Below are positions 1-7,473 of a stretch of DNA of 61,486 nucleotides, piece by piece. The stretch is from Mycobacterium kyogaense (lineage in GTDB: Bacteria > Actinomycetota > Actinomycetes > Mycobacteriales > Mycobacteriaceae). The notes under the pieces are model-generated. The model worked only from the letters and a program-made list of their open reading frames with translations. It was not told the origin of the DNA and made no database searches. The DNA is taken from contig NZ_QJUA01000035.1 of the NCBI RefSeq assembly GCF_003254575.1, positions 1 to 61,486 on the forward strand. Reading direction: 5' to 3'. Every line of letters begins with the position of its first letter. Positions within the stretch are counted from its first letter, which is position 1. A program made the position numbers and the translations under genes.

Positions 1-21
1 CCCCGCCCGCCCGAGGGCCCG

Positions 22-372
22 GTGGCCACCGGGCCGCTGGCCGCCGACGAGCGGTCGCGGGTGGACACCGTACGGATCGCCAACGACCGCGATCTCGACG
101 TGTTCGTCCGGAATCTGTTGCGGCTGTTCGAGAATCCCAAGACCCGCGCAGACCTGCGGCACGGCCGGCTGTCCTTCCAGCTGGCAGGCACCCAACGCGG
201 CGGCGCGGGCAGCAGTCGACGCATCGAGCGCGGCGCGGTCACCGAGCGGCAGATCGCCGACATCGCCGCATCCGGCTCGTCCCTGGTCCTCGGCCCCAAG
301 GCCGTGCTCACCCCGCTGGCCCGCGAACGCGCCCGTGCACTAGGCGTGACGATCCACAAGGAGCGAACATGA
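22..372 (+). CDS. Conserved hypothetical protein of the microcompartment operon (5' end uncertain)
   Basis: This is the first reading frame of the window. A GTG lies at 22, but the frame is open to base 1 with proline-rich codons, so the true start may lie outside. The C-terminal third (about residues 70-113) has an 'AVLTPLARERARALGV' segment, of the kind that recurs in EutQ- and Pdu-type microcompartment proteins. I cannot place the rest. Its stop overlaps the next start as ATGA, so it is co-translated with the BMC-P shell gene. A structural or cargo-linking role in the compartment is inferred from position only. No catalytic motif, signal peptide or membrane segment is visible. Confidence 0.6.
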   Translation: MATGPLAADERSRVDTVRIANDRDLDVFVRNLLRLFENPKTRADLRHGRLSFQLAGTQRGGAGSSRRIERGAVTERQIADIAASGSSLVLGPKAVLTPLARERARALGVTIHKERT

Positions 373-614
373 TCCGTGGCACGGTCACCGGTCAGGTCTG
401 GTCGACCCGACGCATCGACGGTCTGCCCGCCGGCGCCCTTCTCGAAGTCGAGGTCGACGGCTCCGGATCGCGGCTGATCGCCTTCGACGTCCTGGGCAGC
501 GGCGTCGGCGAACACGTCCTGATCACCCAGGGCTCCGTGGCGGCTAGCTGGTTCACCGGCACGCCGCCGCCAGTGGACGCCTTGATCATCGGCTCCATCG
601 ACGCCGACGAATAG
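369..614 (+). CDS. BMC-P pentameric shell protein (EutN/CcmL family)
   Basis: This 81-residue protein has the size and pattern of EutN/CcmL shell pentamers. It opens with 'MIRGTVTGQVWSTRR', has a central 'LLEVEVD' strand and a 'DVLGSGVGEHVLITQGS' segment, and ends with a hydrophobic 'ALIIGSID' strand. Pentamers of this family cap the vertices of icosahedral bacterial microcompartments. The ATG overlaps the previous stop by 4 nt (ATGA). The gene lies 41 nt before the BMC-H gene. Together with BMC-H and BMC-T it gives a complete minimal set of shell types. The family call is secure; the compartment type is inferred from the neighbouring kinase and dehydrogenase. Confidence 0.9.
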   Translation: MIRGTVTGQVWSTRRIDGLPAGALLEVEVDGSGSRLIAFDVLGSGVGEHVLITQGSVAASWFTGTPPPVDALIIGSIDADE

Positions 615-655
615 CCCGAACACCCGTCATCACCACCCACACAAAAGGAGAAACC

Positions 656-937
656 ATGGCCAGCAACGCGATCGGCATGATCGAGACCAAGGGCTTCGTC
701 GCGGCGCTCGCCGCGGCGGACGCGATGGTCAAGGCCGCCAACGTGACCATCACCGACCGTCAGCAGGTCGGTGACGGCCTGGTCGCCGTGATCGTCACCG
801 GCGAGGTGGGCGCGGTCAAGGCCGCGACCGAAGCCGGCGCCGAGGCCGCCTCTCAGGTCGGCGAGCTCATCAGCGTGCACGTGATCCCGCGCCCGCACAA
901 CGAGCTCGGCGCGCACTTCTCCGTCGCCGCGCAGTAA
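656..937 (+). CDS. BMC-H hexameric shell protein
   Basis: This 93-residue single BMC-domain protein forms the hexagonal facet tiles of microcompartments. It starts with the classic 'IGMIETKGFVAALAAADAM' helix-strand motif. The segment where many family members have a KIGGG-like pore loop reads 'QVGDG', and the end has 'ISVHVIPRPH'. The ATG at 656 follows a strong AAAGGAG ribosome-binding site at 644-650. The altered pore residues suggest different metabolite selectivity from PduA or EutM (inference). It is followed after 9 nt by the BMC-T gene. Confidence 0.95.
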   Translation: MASNAIGMIETKGFVAALAAADAMVKAANVTITDRQQVGDGLVAVIVTGEVGAVKAATEAGAEAASQVGELISVHVIPRPHNELGAHFSVAAQ

Positions 938-946
938 CCTCACCCG

Positions 947-1600
947 ATGGCCGCCACGGACGCACCGACACGGACCGACATCCGCGTCTACCTGCTCGTC
1001 GAAGATCTGCAGCAGCAGTTCGCCGCCTATCTCGGAACACCGACCCGGGCCAGGGGCTACCCGCCGTACGCCGGTGAGCACGCGCTCATCGTCGAGGTGT
1101 CGCCAGCTCTGGCGATCGAGCGGGTCATCGACCTCGCGCTGCGCGAGGTGCCGGGCATCCAGCCCGGAATCCTCTACGTGGAACGCCAGTTCGGCGTGCT
1201 GGAGATCCACTCGAGCGATCTGGCCGATGTCCGCCGGGCCGGTGAAGCGATCCTGAACGGAACGAAGAGCTCGGCGTCGGATCAGCTGCGTCCGCGGGTG
1301 CTCTACCACGACGTGATCGCCGACATCACCGACCAGCACGCGGTGATCCTCAACCGCAACCGACAGGCCTCGATGGTGCTGCCGGGCCAGTCTCTGCTCG
1401 TCTACGAGATGACACCGGCGCTGTTCGCCGCCGTGGCCGCCAACGAGGCCGAGCGCGCCGCGCCCGGCCTGACGCTGGTGGACGTGCAGATGATCGGCGC
1501 GGCGGGCCGCCTCTACATCAGCGGCAGCACGCATGACGTGGTGACCGCTCGCGACGCGATCACGACGGTGCTGCAGGGAATCGAGGGGCGGGACCATTGA
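947..1600 (+). CDS. BMC-T trimeric (tandem-domain) shell protein
   Basis: This 217-residue protein has two successive BMC-like domains (about residues 10-105 and 112-212). That is the size and layout of pseudohexameric trimers such as PduB/EutL-type or the mycobacterial BMC-T. Such trimers often have a gated larger pore for cofactors. The second half ('YHDVIADITDQHAVILNRNR', then 'LTLVDVQMIGAAGRLYISG') keeps the strand pattern of a permuted BMC fold. The ATG at 947 sits 9 nt after the BMC-H stop. The 3' end overlaps the kinase start (TTGA). Two ORFs on the opposite strand across this region are shadows. Confidence 0.85.
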   Translation: MAATDAPTRTDIRVYLLVEDLQQQFAAYLGTPTRARGYPPYAGEHALIVEVSPALAIERVIDLALREVPGIQPGILYVERQFGVLEIHSSDLADVRRAGEAILNGTKSSASDQLRPRVLYHDVIADITDQHAVILNRNRQASMVLPGQSLLVYEMTPALFAAVAANEAERAAPGLTLVDVQMIGAAGRLYISGSTHDVVTARDAITTVLQGIEGRDH

Positions 1601-2613
1601 GCGAGGACGTCGGCGATGACCTCGGCGGTGACCTCGGCGGGGACGAGGTCGTCGCGCAGAAGGCACTGGAGGATTTCGACCTGCCGCCGGGCTCGGCGCT
1701 GCGGCTGCTGAACCTCTCCGAGAACGCCACATTCGCCGTCGAGGAGCCCGGCTGCGGGCACCGGTCGATTCTGCGGGTGCACCGCAAGAACTACCACCGT
1801 GCCGATCAGATCGAGTCCGAGCTGATGTGGCTGGATGCCCTGCGCCGCGACAGTGACATCACGGTGCCGACGGTGGTCCCGACCCGTGACGGGCGTCGCG
1901 TCGTCACCGTCGAGCACGACGGTGCGCAGCGCCACGTCGTGCACTTCGAGATGGTGCCCGGCGCCGAACCCGACGAGAACACGCTCAGCAGAACGGATTT
2001 CCACACGCTGGGCTGTATCACCGCCGCGCTGCACGACCATGCTCGCAGCTGGCAGCGCCCCCCGGCGTTCAGCCGGTTCGCGTGGGACTGGGAGCACAGC
2101 CTGGGTGCCTCGCCGCGTTGGGGACGTTGGAGTGACGCGATCGGGGTCGGCGAACCCGAGGCCGAGGTGCTGGCCCGGGCTGAGCAGCTGCTGGGCCGGC
2201 GGCTCGCCGAATACGGAACGGGCAGTGACACGTTCGGCCTGGTTCACGCCGACCTGCGGTTGGCCAACCTGCTGGTCGACGACGACACCATCACGGTCAT
2301 CGATTTCGACGACTGCGGATTCGGCTGGTATTTCTACGATTTCGGCACCGCCGTGTCGTTCTTCGAAGACCACCCCTCGGTACCGGACTGGCAGGACGCC
2401 TGGGTCACCGGATACCGCACCCGCCGCGAGATGTCCGCCGCCGACGAGGACATGCTGGCATCGTTCGTCCTGCTGCGCCGGATGCTGCTGCTGGCCTGGA
2501 TGGGCACGCACAGCCACTCCCGCGAGTCGCAGGCCATCTCCGTCACCTACGCCGCCGGCAGCTGCACCCTCGCCGAGAAGTATCTGTCCTCCGACGGTCA
2601 CTCGCTGACCTGA
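1597..2613 (+). CDS. APH-family kinase, probable (S)-1-amino-2-propanol kinase of the microcompartment
   Basis: This 338-residue aminoglycoside-phosphotransferase-fold kinase has the catalytic loop 'LVHADLRLANLLVDD' (HxDxxxxN) followed by the metal-binding 'VIDFDDCGFGWYFYD'. The TTG start overlaps the BMC-T stop (TTGA). In the mycobacterial microcompartment pathway, as I know it, a kinase of this family phosphorylates 1-amino-2-propanol. A class III aminotransferase-like phospholyase then releases propionaldehyde inside the shell; that lyase would lie upstream of the window. The N-terminus is acidic and repetitive ('DDLGGDLGGDE') and could be a targeting tail (inference). Substrate assignment rests on context with the shell and dehydrogenase genes. 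Confidence 0.8.
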   Translation: MSEDVGDDLGGDLGGDEVVAQKALEDFDLPPGSALRLLNLSENATFAVEEPGCGHRSILRVHRKNYHRADQIESELMWLDALRRDSDITVPTVVPTRDGRRVVTVEHDGAQRHVVHFEMVPGAEPDENTLSRTDFHTLGCITAALHDHARSWQRPPAFSRFAWDWEHSLGASPRWGRWSDAIGVGEPEAEVLARAEQLLGRRLAEYGTGSDTFGLVHADLRLANLLVDDDTITVIDFDDCGFGWYFYDFGTAVSFFEDHPSVPDWQDAWVTGYRTRREMSAADEDMLASFVLLRRMLLLAWMGTHSHSRESQAISVTYAAGSCTLAEKYLSSDGHSLT

Positions 2614-2630
2614 CATTCGAAAGGTTGTCC

Positions 2631-3410
2631 ATGTTCACCTCCCTGCAGGGTCGTACCGCCATCGTGACCGGTGGCAGCAAGGGCATCGGCCGCGGCATCG
2701 TCGAGGTCTTCGCCCGCGCCGGCGTCAACGTCGTGCTCACCGCACGCACCCAGGCCGACATCGACCGAACCGTGGCCGATTTCGCCGACCTGCCCGGCGC
2801 GGTGAGCGGCCTGACCGCCGATGTGACGAGACCTCAGGACTGCCGGGCAGCGGTGGATGCCGCCGTCGAACGCCACGGTGGGCTCGACATCGTGTGTGCC
2901 AACGCGGGCATCTTCCCCTCCGCATCGCTGAGCGAGATGACCCCCGACGACCTCGACCAGGTGCTCGACACCAACGTCAAGGGCACCTTCTACATCGTGC
3001 AGGCCGCACTGGAGCCACTGACCGCCAGCGGCCACGGCCGCATCGTGCTCACCTCGTCGATCACCGGACCCATCACGGGTTTTCCCGGCTGGTCGCATTA
3101 CGGCGCCAGCAAGGCCGCGCAGCTCGGCTTCCTCCGCACGGCGGCCATCGAGTTGGCGCGCAAGAAGATCACCGTCAACGCGGTGCTTCCCGGCAACATC
3201 CTGACCGAGGGCCTCGTCGAGATGGGTGAGCAGTACATGGACCAGATGAAGGCCGCCATCCCCACGGGCACGCTCGGCACCGTCGCCGACATCGGCAACG
3301 CCGCACTGTTCTTCGCCACCGACGAGGCCGCCTACATCACCGGCCAGACGCTGGTCGTCGACGGTGGCCAGATCCTGCCTGAATCCGCAGAGGCGCTCGC
3401 CGACCTGTAA
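2631..3410 (+). CDS. Short-chain dehydrogenase, probable 1-amino-2-propanol / aminoacetone dehydrogenase
   Basis: Classical SDR of about 260 residues. The cofactor motif is 'TGGSKGIG', then 'CANAG', the catalytic serine in 'LTSSITGP' and the 'YGASK' Tyr-Lys pair, ending with 'TLVVDGGQ'. The ATG at 2631 is preferred over a TTG at 2625 because GAAAGG at 2619-2624 is spaced 6 nt from the ATG. It lies 17 nt after the kinase gene in the shell operon. The mycobacterial microcompartment is known to use an SDR that interconverts aminoacetone and 1-amino-2-propanol, which fits this position. The exact substrate is inferred from neighbours. Confidence 0.8.
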   Translation: MFTSLQGRTAIVTGGSKGIGRGIVEVFARAGVNVVLTARTQADIDRTVADFADLPGAVSGLTADVTRPQDCRAAVDAAVERHGGLDIVCANAGIFPSASLSEMTPDDLDQVLDTNVKGTFYIVQAALEPLTASGHGRIVLTSSITGPITGFPGWSHYGASKAAQLGFLRTAAIELARKKITVNAVLPGNILTEGLVEMGEQYMDQMKAAIPTGTLGTVADIGNAALFFATDEAAYITGQTLVVDGGQILPESAEALADL

Positions 3411-3425
3411 AGAGCACGTATCCTG

Positions 3426-3442
3426 ATTTGGTCAGACCAAAT
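3426..3442. promoter_or_regulatory. Perfect 17-bp palindrome, likely GntR operator
   Basis: The sequence ATTTGGTCAGACCAAAT has two perfect 8-bp arms around a central A. It sits between the dehydrogenase stop (3410) and the GntR start (3462), just before the ribosome-binding site. Such arms are typical of GntR/HutC-family operators, so this is the likely binding and autoregulation site of the adjacent regulator. Confidence 0.75.
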
Positions 3443-3461
3443 TCGGGACGGGAGGGGCGCG

Positions 3462-4238
3462 GTGGCCACGCACAGCGAGGATCTGCGGCGCCGGATCGTG
3501 GCCGACATCAACGCCGGGGCGCCCGGCACCAAACTGGGCAGCGAACGTGAGCTCGCCGACCGTTACCGCACCAGCCGCTCCAGCCTGCGGCAGGTCCTCG
3601 CCGCACTGGAGGAGGCCGGTCTCGTCGACCGGGTCATCGGGCGGGCCGGCGGCATCTTCATCAGCCACGCCCAGGTGCAGCGCAGCCTCGGCGACGTCGT
3701 CGGGGTCCCCGCGTTCCTCGCCAGCCAGGGTTACGTCGCGGGCACCCGCGTGCTGTCCACCAAGATCTGCGCCGCCGACGCCACGTCGCAGAAGGCGCTG
3801 GGGTTGGCCGCCGACGACTTCGTCATCGAGATCCAACGCGTGCGCTTGGCCGACGGATCGCCGATCTCTCTGGAATCGGCGCAATTTCCCGCCGACGCGT
3901 TTCCCGGTCTGCTCGAACAGCAACTCGGCGGCTCGCTCTACGAAATCCTGGAAAGCCAGTACGGTCTGGTGGCCGCCCGCGCCGACGAGCGCATCGAGGC
4001 GGTCAACGCCACCGGCGAAGAGGCCAACCTGCTGGGCATCAAGCCGAACTCGGCCCTGCTGCTCATCACCCGCATCACCTACGACCAGCACGACACCCCG
4101 TGCGAATTCTCGCGCGACCTGTTCCGCGGGGACCGCACCCGGCTCGCGGTGACCGCGCAGGGCCGGGGTGTCGGGGTCGCGCCCGCGGTGGCGGCGGCAT
4201 CGGTCGCACTGCAGAGCCAGGACCGGCGCGCCGTCTGA
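3462..4238 (+). CDS. GntR/HutC-family transcriptional regulator of the microcompartment locus
   Basis: 258 residues. An N-terminal winged helix (about residues 5-70, 'SERELADRYRTSRSSLRQVL') is followed by a UTRA-like ligand domain to about residue 230. The opening part of a GntR helix is slightly short. The GTG at 3462 has a GGGAGGGG ribosome-binding site. A perfect palindrome 20 nt upstream is the obvious operator. As the last gene after the shell and enzyme genes, it probably senses a pathway amine or sugar-like effector and controls the operon (inference). The C-terminal 25 residues are low-complexity ('GVGVAPAVAAASVAL'). Confidence 0.85.
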   Translation: MATHSEDLRRRIVADINAGAPGTKLGSERELADRYRTSRSSLRQVLAALEEAGLVDRVIGRAGGIFISHAQVQRSLGDVVGVPAFLASQGYVAGTRVLSTKICAADATSQKALGLAADDFVIEIQRVRLADGSPISLESAQFPADAFPGLLEQQLGGSLYEILESQYGLVAARADERIEAVNATGEEANLLGIKPNSALLLITRITYDQHDTPCEFSRDLFRGDRTRLAVTAQGRGVGVAPAVAAASVALQSQDRRAV

Positions 4239-4250
4239 CACAGTGACACG

Positions 4251-5132
4251 GTGACCAGTCCCGGCGCCGGCAGATTCGCCCCGAGCCCGTCGGCCGACCT
4301 GCACCTGGGGAACCTGCGCACCGCGGTGCTGGCCTGGCTGTTCGCCCGCTCCACCGGGCGCCGGTTCCTGATGCGCGTCGAGGACCTCGACGACCGCACC
4401 CACACCGACATCGCCGACCGCCAGCTCGCCGACCTGGCCGCGATCGGGCTGACATGGGACGGACCGGCCACCCGCCAATCGGCGCACGCCGACCGCTACG
4501 ACGCGGTCGTCGACGTCCTTCACCGGCGTGGCCTGCTCTTCGAGTGTTATTGCAGCCGACGCGACATCGCGCAGGCGCCTCGCGCTCCGCACGCTCCCGA
4601 GGGCGCGTATCCGGGGACGTGCCGCGATCTCACCGCCGCGGAGCGGGCGCAGCGGCGCGCGGACACCGGGCGCCCCCCGGCGTTGCGGTTGCGTACCGAC
4701 ACGACCACGGCGACGGTGCACGACCTGCTGCACGGCGACTACACGGGCCTGGTCGACGACTTCGTCGTCCGCCGCGGCGACGGGGTGCCCGCCTACAACC
4801 TCGCCGTGGTCGTCGACGACGCCGAGGCCGGGATCGACCAGGTGGTGCGCGGAGACGACCTGCTGCCCTCGTCACCGCGGCAGGCCTACCTCGCTCGACT
4901 ACTCGGCCACCCCGTACCGGTCTACGCCCATGTCCCGCTGGTGCTCAACGCCGACGGCGCCCGGTTGGCGAAGCGCGACGGCGCGGTCACACTCGCCGAG
5001 ATCGGGGTGGCGCAGGCACTGGCCCTGATCGCCGACTCTCTCGGATACATCTCGGCGACGGTGGACGGCATGCTCGACGAATTCGATCCGGCGCGTCTGC
5101 CCCGCTCGCCGTGGGTATATGTGCCCGGGTGA
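4251..5132 (+). CDS. gluQ: Glutamyl-Q tRNA(Asp) synthetase
   Basis: A 293-residue truncated class I glutamyl-tRNA synthetase without an anticodon-binding domain, which is the hallmark of GluQ. The HIGH-equivalent is 'FAPSPSADLHLGNLRTAVLA' near residue 18, and the KMSKS-equivalent 'RLAKRDGAVTL' is near residue 240. Zinc-binding cysteines fit 'FECYCSRRDI' and 'YPGTCRDL'. The enzyme glutamylates the queuosine base in tRNA(Asp). The GTG start is 12 nt after the GntR stop. A tRNA-guanine transglycosylase gene (tgt) lies 5 kb away, supporting a queuosine-related role; no other queuosine gene is in the window. Confidence 0.9.
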   Translation: MTSPGAGRFAPSPSADLHLGNLRTAVLAWLFARSTGRRFLMRVEDLDDRTHTDIADRQLADLAAIGLTWDGPATRQSAHADRYDAVVDVLHRRGLLFECYCSRRDIAQAPRAPHAPEGAYPGTCRDLTAAERAQRRADTGRPPALRLRTDTTTATVHDLLHGDYTGLVDDFVVRRGDGVPAYNLAVVVDDAEAGIDQVVRGDDLLPSSPRQAYLARLLGHPVPVYAHVPLVLNADGARLAKRDGAVTLAEIGVAQALALIADSLGYISATVDGMLDEFDPARLPRSPWVYVPG

Positions 5133-5164
5133 TCACAACCCTTCCGGTCGACGCACGGTGTTGC

Positions 5165-5170
5165 TAGCGT
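5165..5170 (+). promoter_or_regulatory. -10 hexamer for leaderless transcript (ABC transporter)
   Basis: TAGCGT ends 7 nt before the ATG at 5178, placing the transcription start at or next to the A of the start codon. This decides the start over the GTG at 5169, which overlaps the hexamer. Confidence 0.55.
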
Positions 5171-5177
5171 GCGCCCG

Positions 5178-6665
5178 ATGCACCGACCACACCGCGCGCT
5201 GCTCGCGGTTCTGCTCCTCGCGGCGCTGATCCTCGCCGGGTGTGCCGGCTCCTCCGGGGGTGGCGACACCCCGATCGCGTCGGCCGGCGTGCTGCGGGTC
5301 GGGACGGAAGGCGTGTACGCCCCGTTCTCGTACCACGATGCCGCCACCGGCGAATTGGTCGGATACGACGTCGACGTGGCGCGGGCTGTCGGCGAGAAGC
5401 TCGGCGTACGGGTCGAGTTCGTCGAGACTCCGTGGGATTCGATGTTCGCCGCGCTGGAGGCCGACCGCTTCGACGTGGTCGCCAACGAGGTCACGATCAA
5501 TCCCGAGCGGCAGGCCAAATACGATCTGTCGCAGCCATATTCAGTCGGCGAGGGCGTCATCGTCACCCGTGCGGACGACACCTCGATCACGTCGACCGCT
5601 GACCTCAAAGGCAAGGTGGCCGCCGAGAACGCCACCAGCAACTGGTCGGAGGTCGCCCGTAAGGCCGGCGCCCGGGTGGAATCGGTCGAGGGGTTCACCC
5701 AGGCCATCACCCTGCTCAGCCAGGGCCGCGTCGACGTCGTGATCAACGACAGCATCGCGGTCTACGCCTACCTGGCCGAGACCAAAGACGCCTCGGTGAA
5801 GATCGCAGGCACCGTGGGAGAGAAGAGCGAACAAGGCTTCGCCGCGCGCAAGGACAGCGGGCTGCTGCCTGAATTGAACACGGCGTTGGACCAGCTGCGC
5901 GCCGACGGCACGCTGGCTCAGATCTCGCAGAAGTACCTCAACGCCAACGCTTCCGGCGCGCCGGCTGCGGCCGGACAGGGGGCCGACACTGCACCCCAGA
6001 CCCGGTCCGCCTGGCAGTTGGTTCGGGAGAACCTCTGGCCGCTGGCCCGGGCGGCGCTGACGATGACGATTCCGCTGACCGTCATCAGCTTCGCTCTCGG
6101 ATTGGTGATCGCCCTCGCGGTGGCGCTGGCGCGGCTGTCGTCGAACGTGGTGGCCAGCAACGTGGCCCGGTTCTACATCTCGGTGATTCGCGGGACCCCG
6201 CTGCTGGTCCAGTTGTTCATCGTGTTCTTCGCCCTCCCCCAGTTCGGCGTCAAGATCGATCCGTTCCCCGCGGCGGTGATCGCGTTCTCGCTCAACGTCG
6301 GCGGGTACGCCGCCGAGATCATCCGGTCGGCGATCCAGAGCATCCCGAAGGGCCAGTGGGAGGCGGCGCAGACCATCGGCCTGGACTACACCGGCACCCT
6401 GCGGCGGATCATCCTGCCCCAGGCCACCCGCGTTGCGGTACCGCCGCTGTCGAACACGCTGATCTCCCTGGTGAAGGACACGTCGCTGGCGTCGACCATC
6501 CTGGTCACCGAACTGCTGCGGCAGGCGCAGATCATCGCGGCGCCGACGTTCGAGTTCTTCGCGCTCTATGGCACTGCCGCCGTCTACTACTGGGTGATCT
6601 GCCTGGTGCTGTCCTTCGGGCAGGCCAGAATCGAGCATCGACTGGAGAGATACGTGGCGAGATGA
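5178..6665 (+). CDS. Amino-acid ABC transporter, fused substrate-binding protein and permease
   Basis: About 495 residues in two parts. A lipoprotein signal ('LLAALILAGCAGS') leads into a family 3 solute-binding domain (about residues 30-255, 'GTEGVYAPFSYHD'). After an Ala/Gly linker comes a polar amino-acid permease domain (about 285-490). It carries 'SVIRGTPLLVQLFIVFF' and the EAA loop 'EAAQTIGLDYTGTLRRIILP', which docks the ATPase. Fusion of receptor and permease is known from GlnPH-type systems. The cognate ATPase follows after 25 nt, then an amine oxidase, forming one operon. It probably imports a polar amino acid or amine; the substrate cannot be read from sequence. Confidence 0.9.
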   Translation: MHRPHRALLAVLLLAALILAGCAGSSGGGDTPIASAGVLRVGTEGVYAPFSYHDAATGELVGYDVDVARAVGEKLGVRVEFVETPWDSMFAALEADRFDVVANEVTINPERQAKYDLSQPYSVGEGVIVTRADDTSITSTADLKGKVAAENATSNWSEVARKAGARVESVEGFTQAITLLSQGRVDVVINDSIAVYAYLAETKDASVKIAGTVGEKSEQGFAARKDSGLLPELNTALDQLRADGTLAQISQKYLNANASGAPAAAGQGADTAPQTRSAWQLVRENLWPLARAALTMTIPLTVISFALGLVIALAVALARLSSNVVASNVARFYISVIRGTPLLVQLFIVFFALPQFGVKIDPFPAAVIAFSLNVGGYAAEIIRSAIQSIPKGQWEAAQTIGLDYTGTLRRIILPQATRVAVPPLSNTLISLVKDTSLASTILVTELLRQAQIIAAPTFEFFALYGTAAVYYWVICLVLSFGQARIEHRLERYVAR

Positions 6666-6690
6666 CGAGCGCTTGCGCGAGGAGAAGAAG

Positions 6691-7449
6691 ATGATGAGCG
6701 AAGACCGGATCGTCGCCACCGGCGTGCGGAAGTCGTTCGGCCCGCTGGAGGTGCTCAAGGATGTGTCGTTCACCGTGCCGCGCGGCTCGGCGACCACCGT
6801 CATCGGTCCCTCCGGGTCGGGCAAGACCACGCTGCTGCGCACGCTCAACGCACTCGATGCTCCCGACGCCGGCGTGATCCGGGTCGGGGATGTCGAGGTC
6901 GACTTCAGCGCACCCGTGGCGAAGAACGCGCTCCGGGAGTACCGGGCCCAGAGCGGCTTCGTGTTCCAGTCGCACAACCTGTTTCCGCACAAGACCGTGC
7001 TGGAGAACGTCACCGAGGGTCCGGTCGTCGCGCAGAAGCGCGCGCGCGAGGAGGCCAACGCCGAGGCGGTGACGCTTCTCGAACAGGTCGGGCTGGCCGA
7101 CAAGCGCGACCAGTACCCGTTCCAGCTCTCCGGCGGACAGCAGCAGCGGGTCGGGATCGCCCGCGCACTCGCCTTGAAACCGAAGGTGGTGCTGTTCGAC
7201 GAACCCACCTCCGCGCTGGACCCCGAACTGGTCGGCGAGGTACTCGCGGTGATCCGGGATCTGGCTGTGGAGGGCTGGACCCTGGTGATCGTCACCCACG
7301 AGATCCAGTTCGCCAAGCAGGTTTCCGATCAGGTGCTGTTCACCGACGCCGGGGTGATCCTCGAACAGGGCCCGCCCGCCGCGGTGATCGGCGACCCGCG
7401 CCACGACCGCACCCGGCAGTTCCTCCAGCGGATTCTCAACCCGCTCTAG
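6691..7449 (+). CDS. Polar amino-acid ABC transporter ATP-binding protein
   Basis: 252 residues with all ABC motifs: Walker A 'GPSGSGKTT', Q-loop 'VFQSHNLFPHKT', signature 'LSGGQQQR', Walker B 'VVLFDEPTSALDP' and the H-loop 'VTHEI'. The family is the GlnQ/HisP type. The ATG at 6691 follows AGGAG with ideal spacing, so an in-frame TTG at 6673 is rejected. It energises the fused receptor-permease encoded 25 nt upstream. The flavin amine oxidase follows after 24 nt. Confidence 0.95.
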   Translation: MMSEDRIVATGVRKSFGPLEVLKDVSFTVPRGSATTVIGPSGSGKTTLLRTLNALDAPDAGVIRVGDVEVDFSAPVAKNALREYRAQSGFVFQSHNLFPHKTVLENVTEGPVVAQKRAREEANAEAVTLLEQVGLADKRDQYPFQLSGGQQQRVGIARALALKPKVVLFDEPTSALDPELVGEVLAVIRDLAVEGWTLVIVTHEIQFAKQVSDQVLFTDAGVILEQGPPAAVIGDPRHDRTRQFLQRILNPL

Positions 7450-7473
7450 ACCAGCCGTGAGAGGGTGTTGCGC

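Noticed and set aside
392..1732. Long minus-strand open frame (446 codons) across the shell genes
   Set aside because: It is antisense to clear BMC genes. The Arg/His/Gly-rich composition is typical of a shadow frame in GC-rich DNA.
2625..2630. TTG start for the microcompartment SDR
   Set aside because: The ATG at 2631 has better spacing to the GAAAGG site, and the extra two residues are not expected in the family.
5541..7316. 591-codon minus-strand frame
   Set aside because: Antisense to the ABC transporter genes, which carry full motifs. It has no domain pattern of its own.
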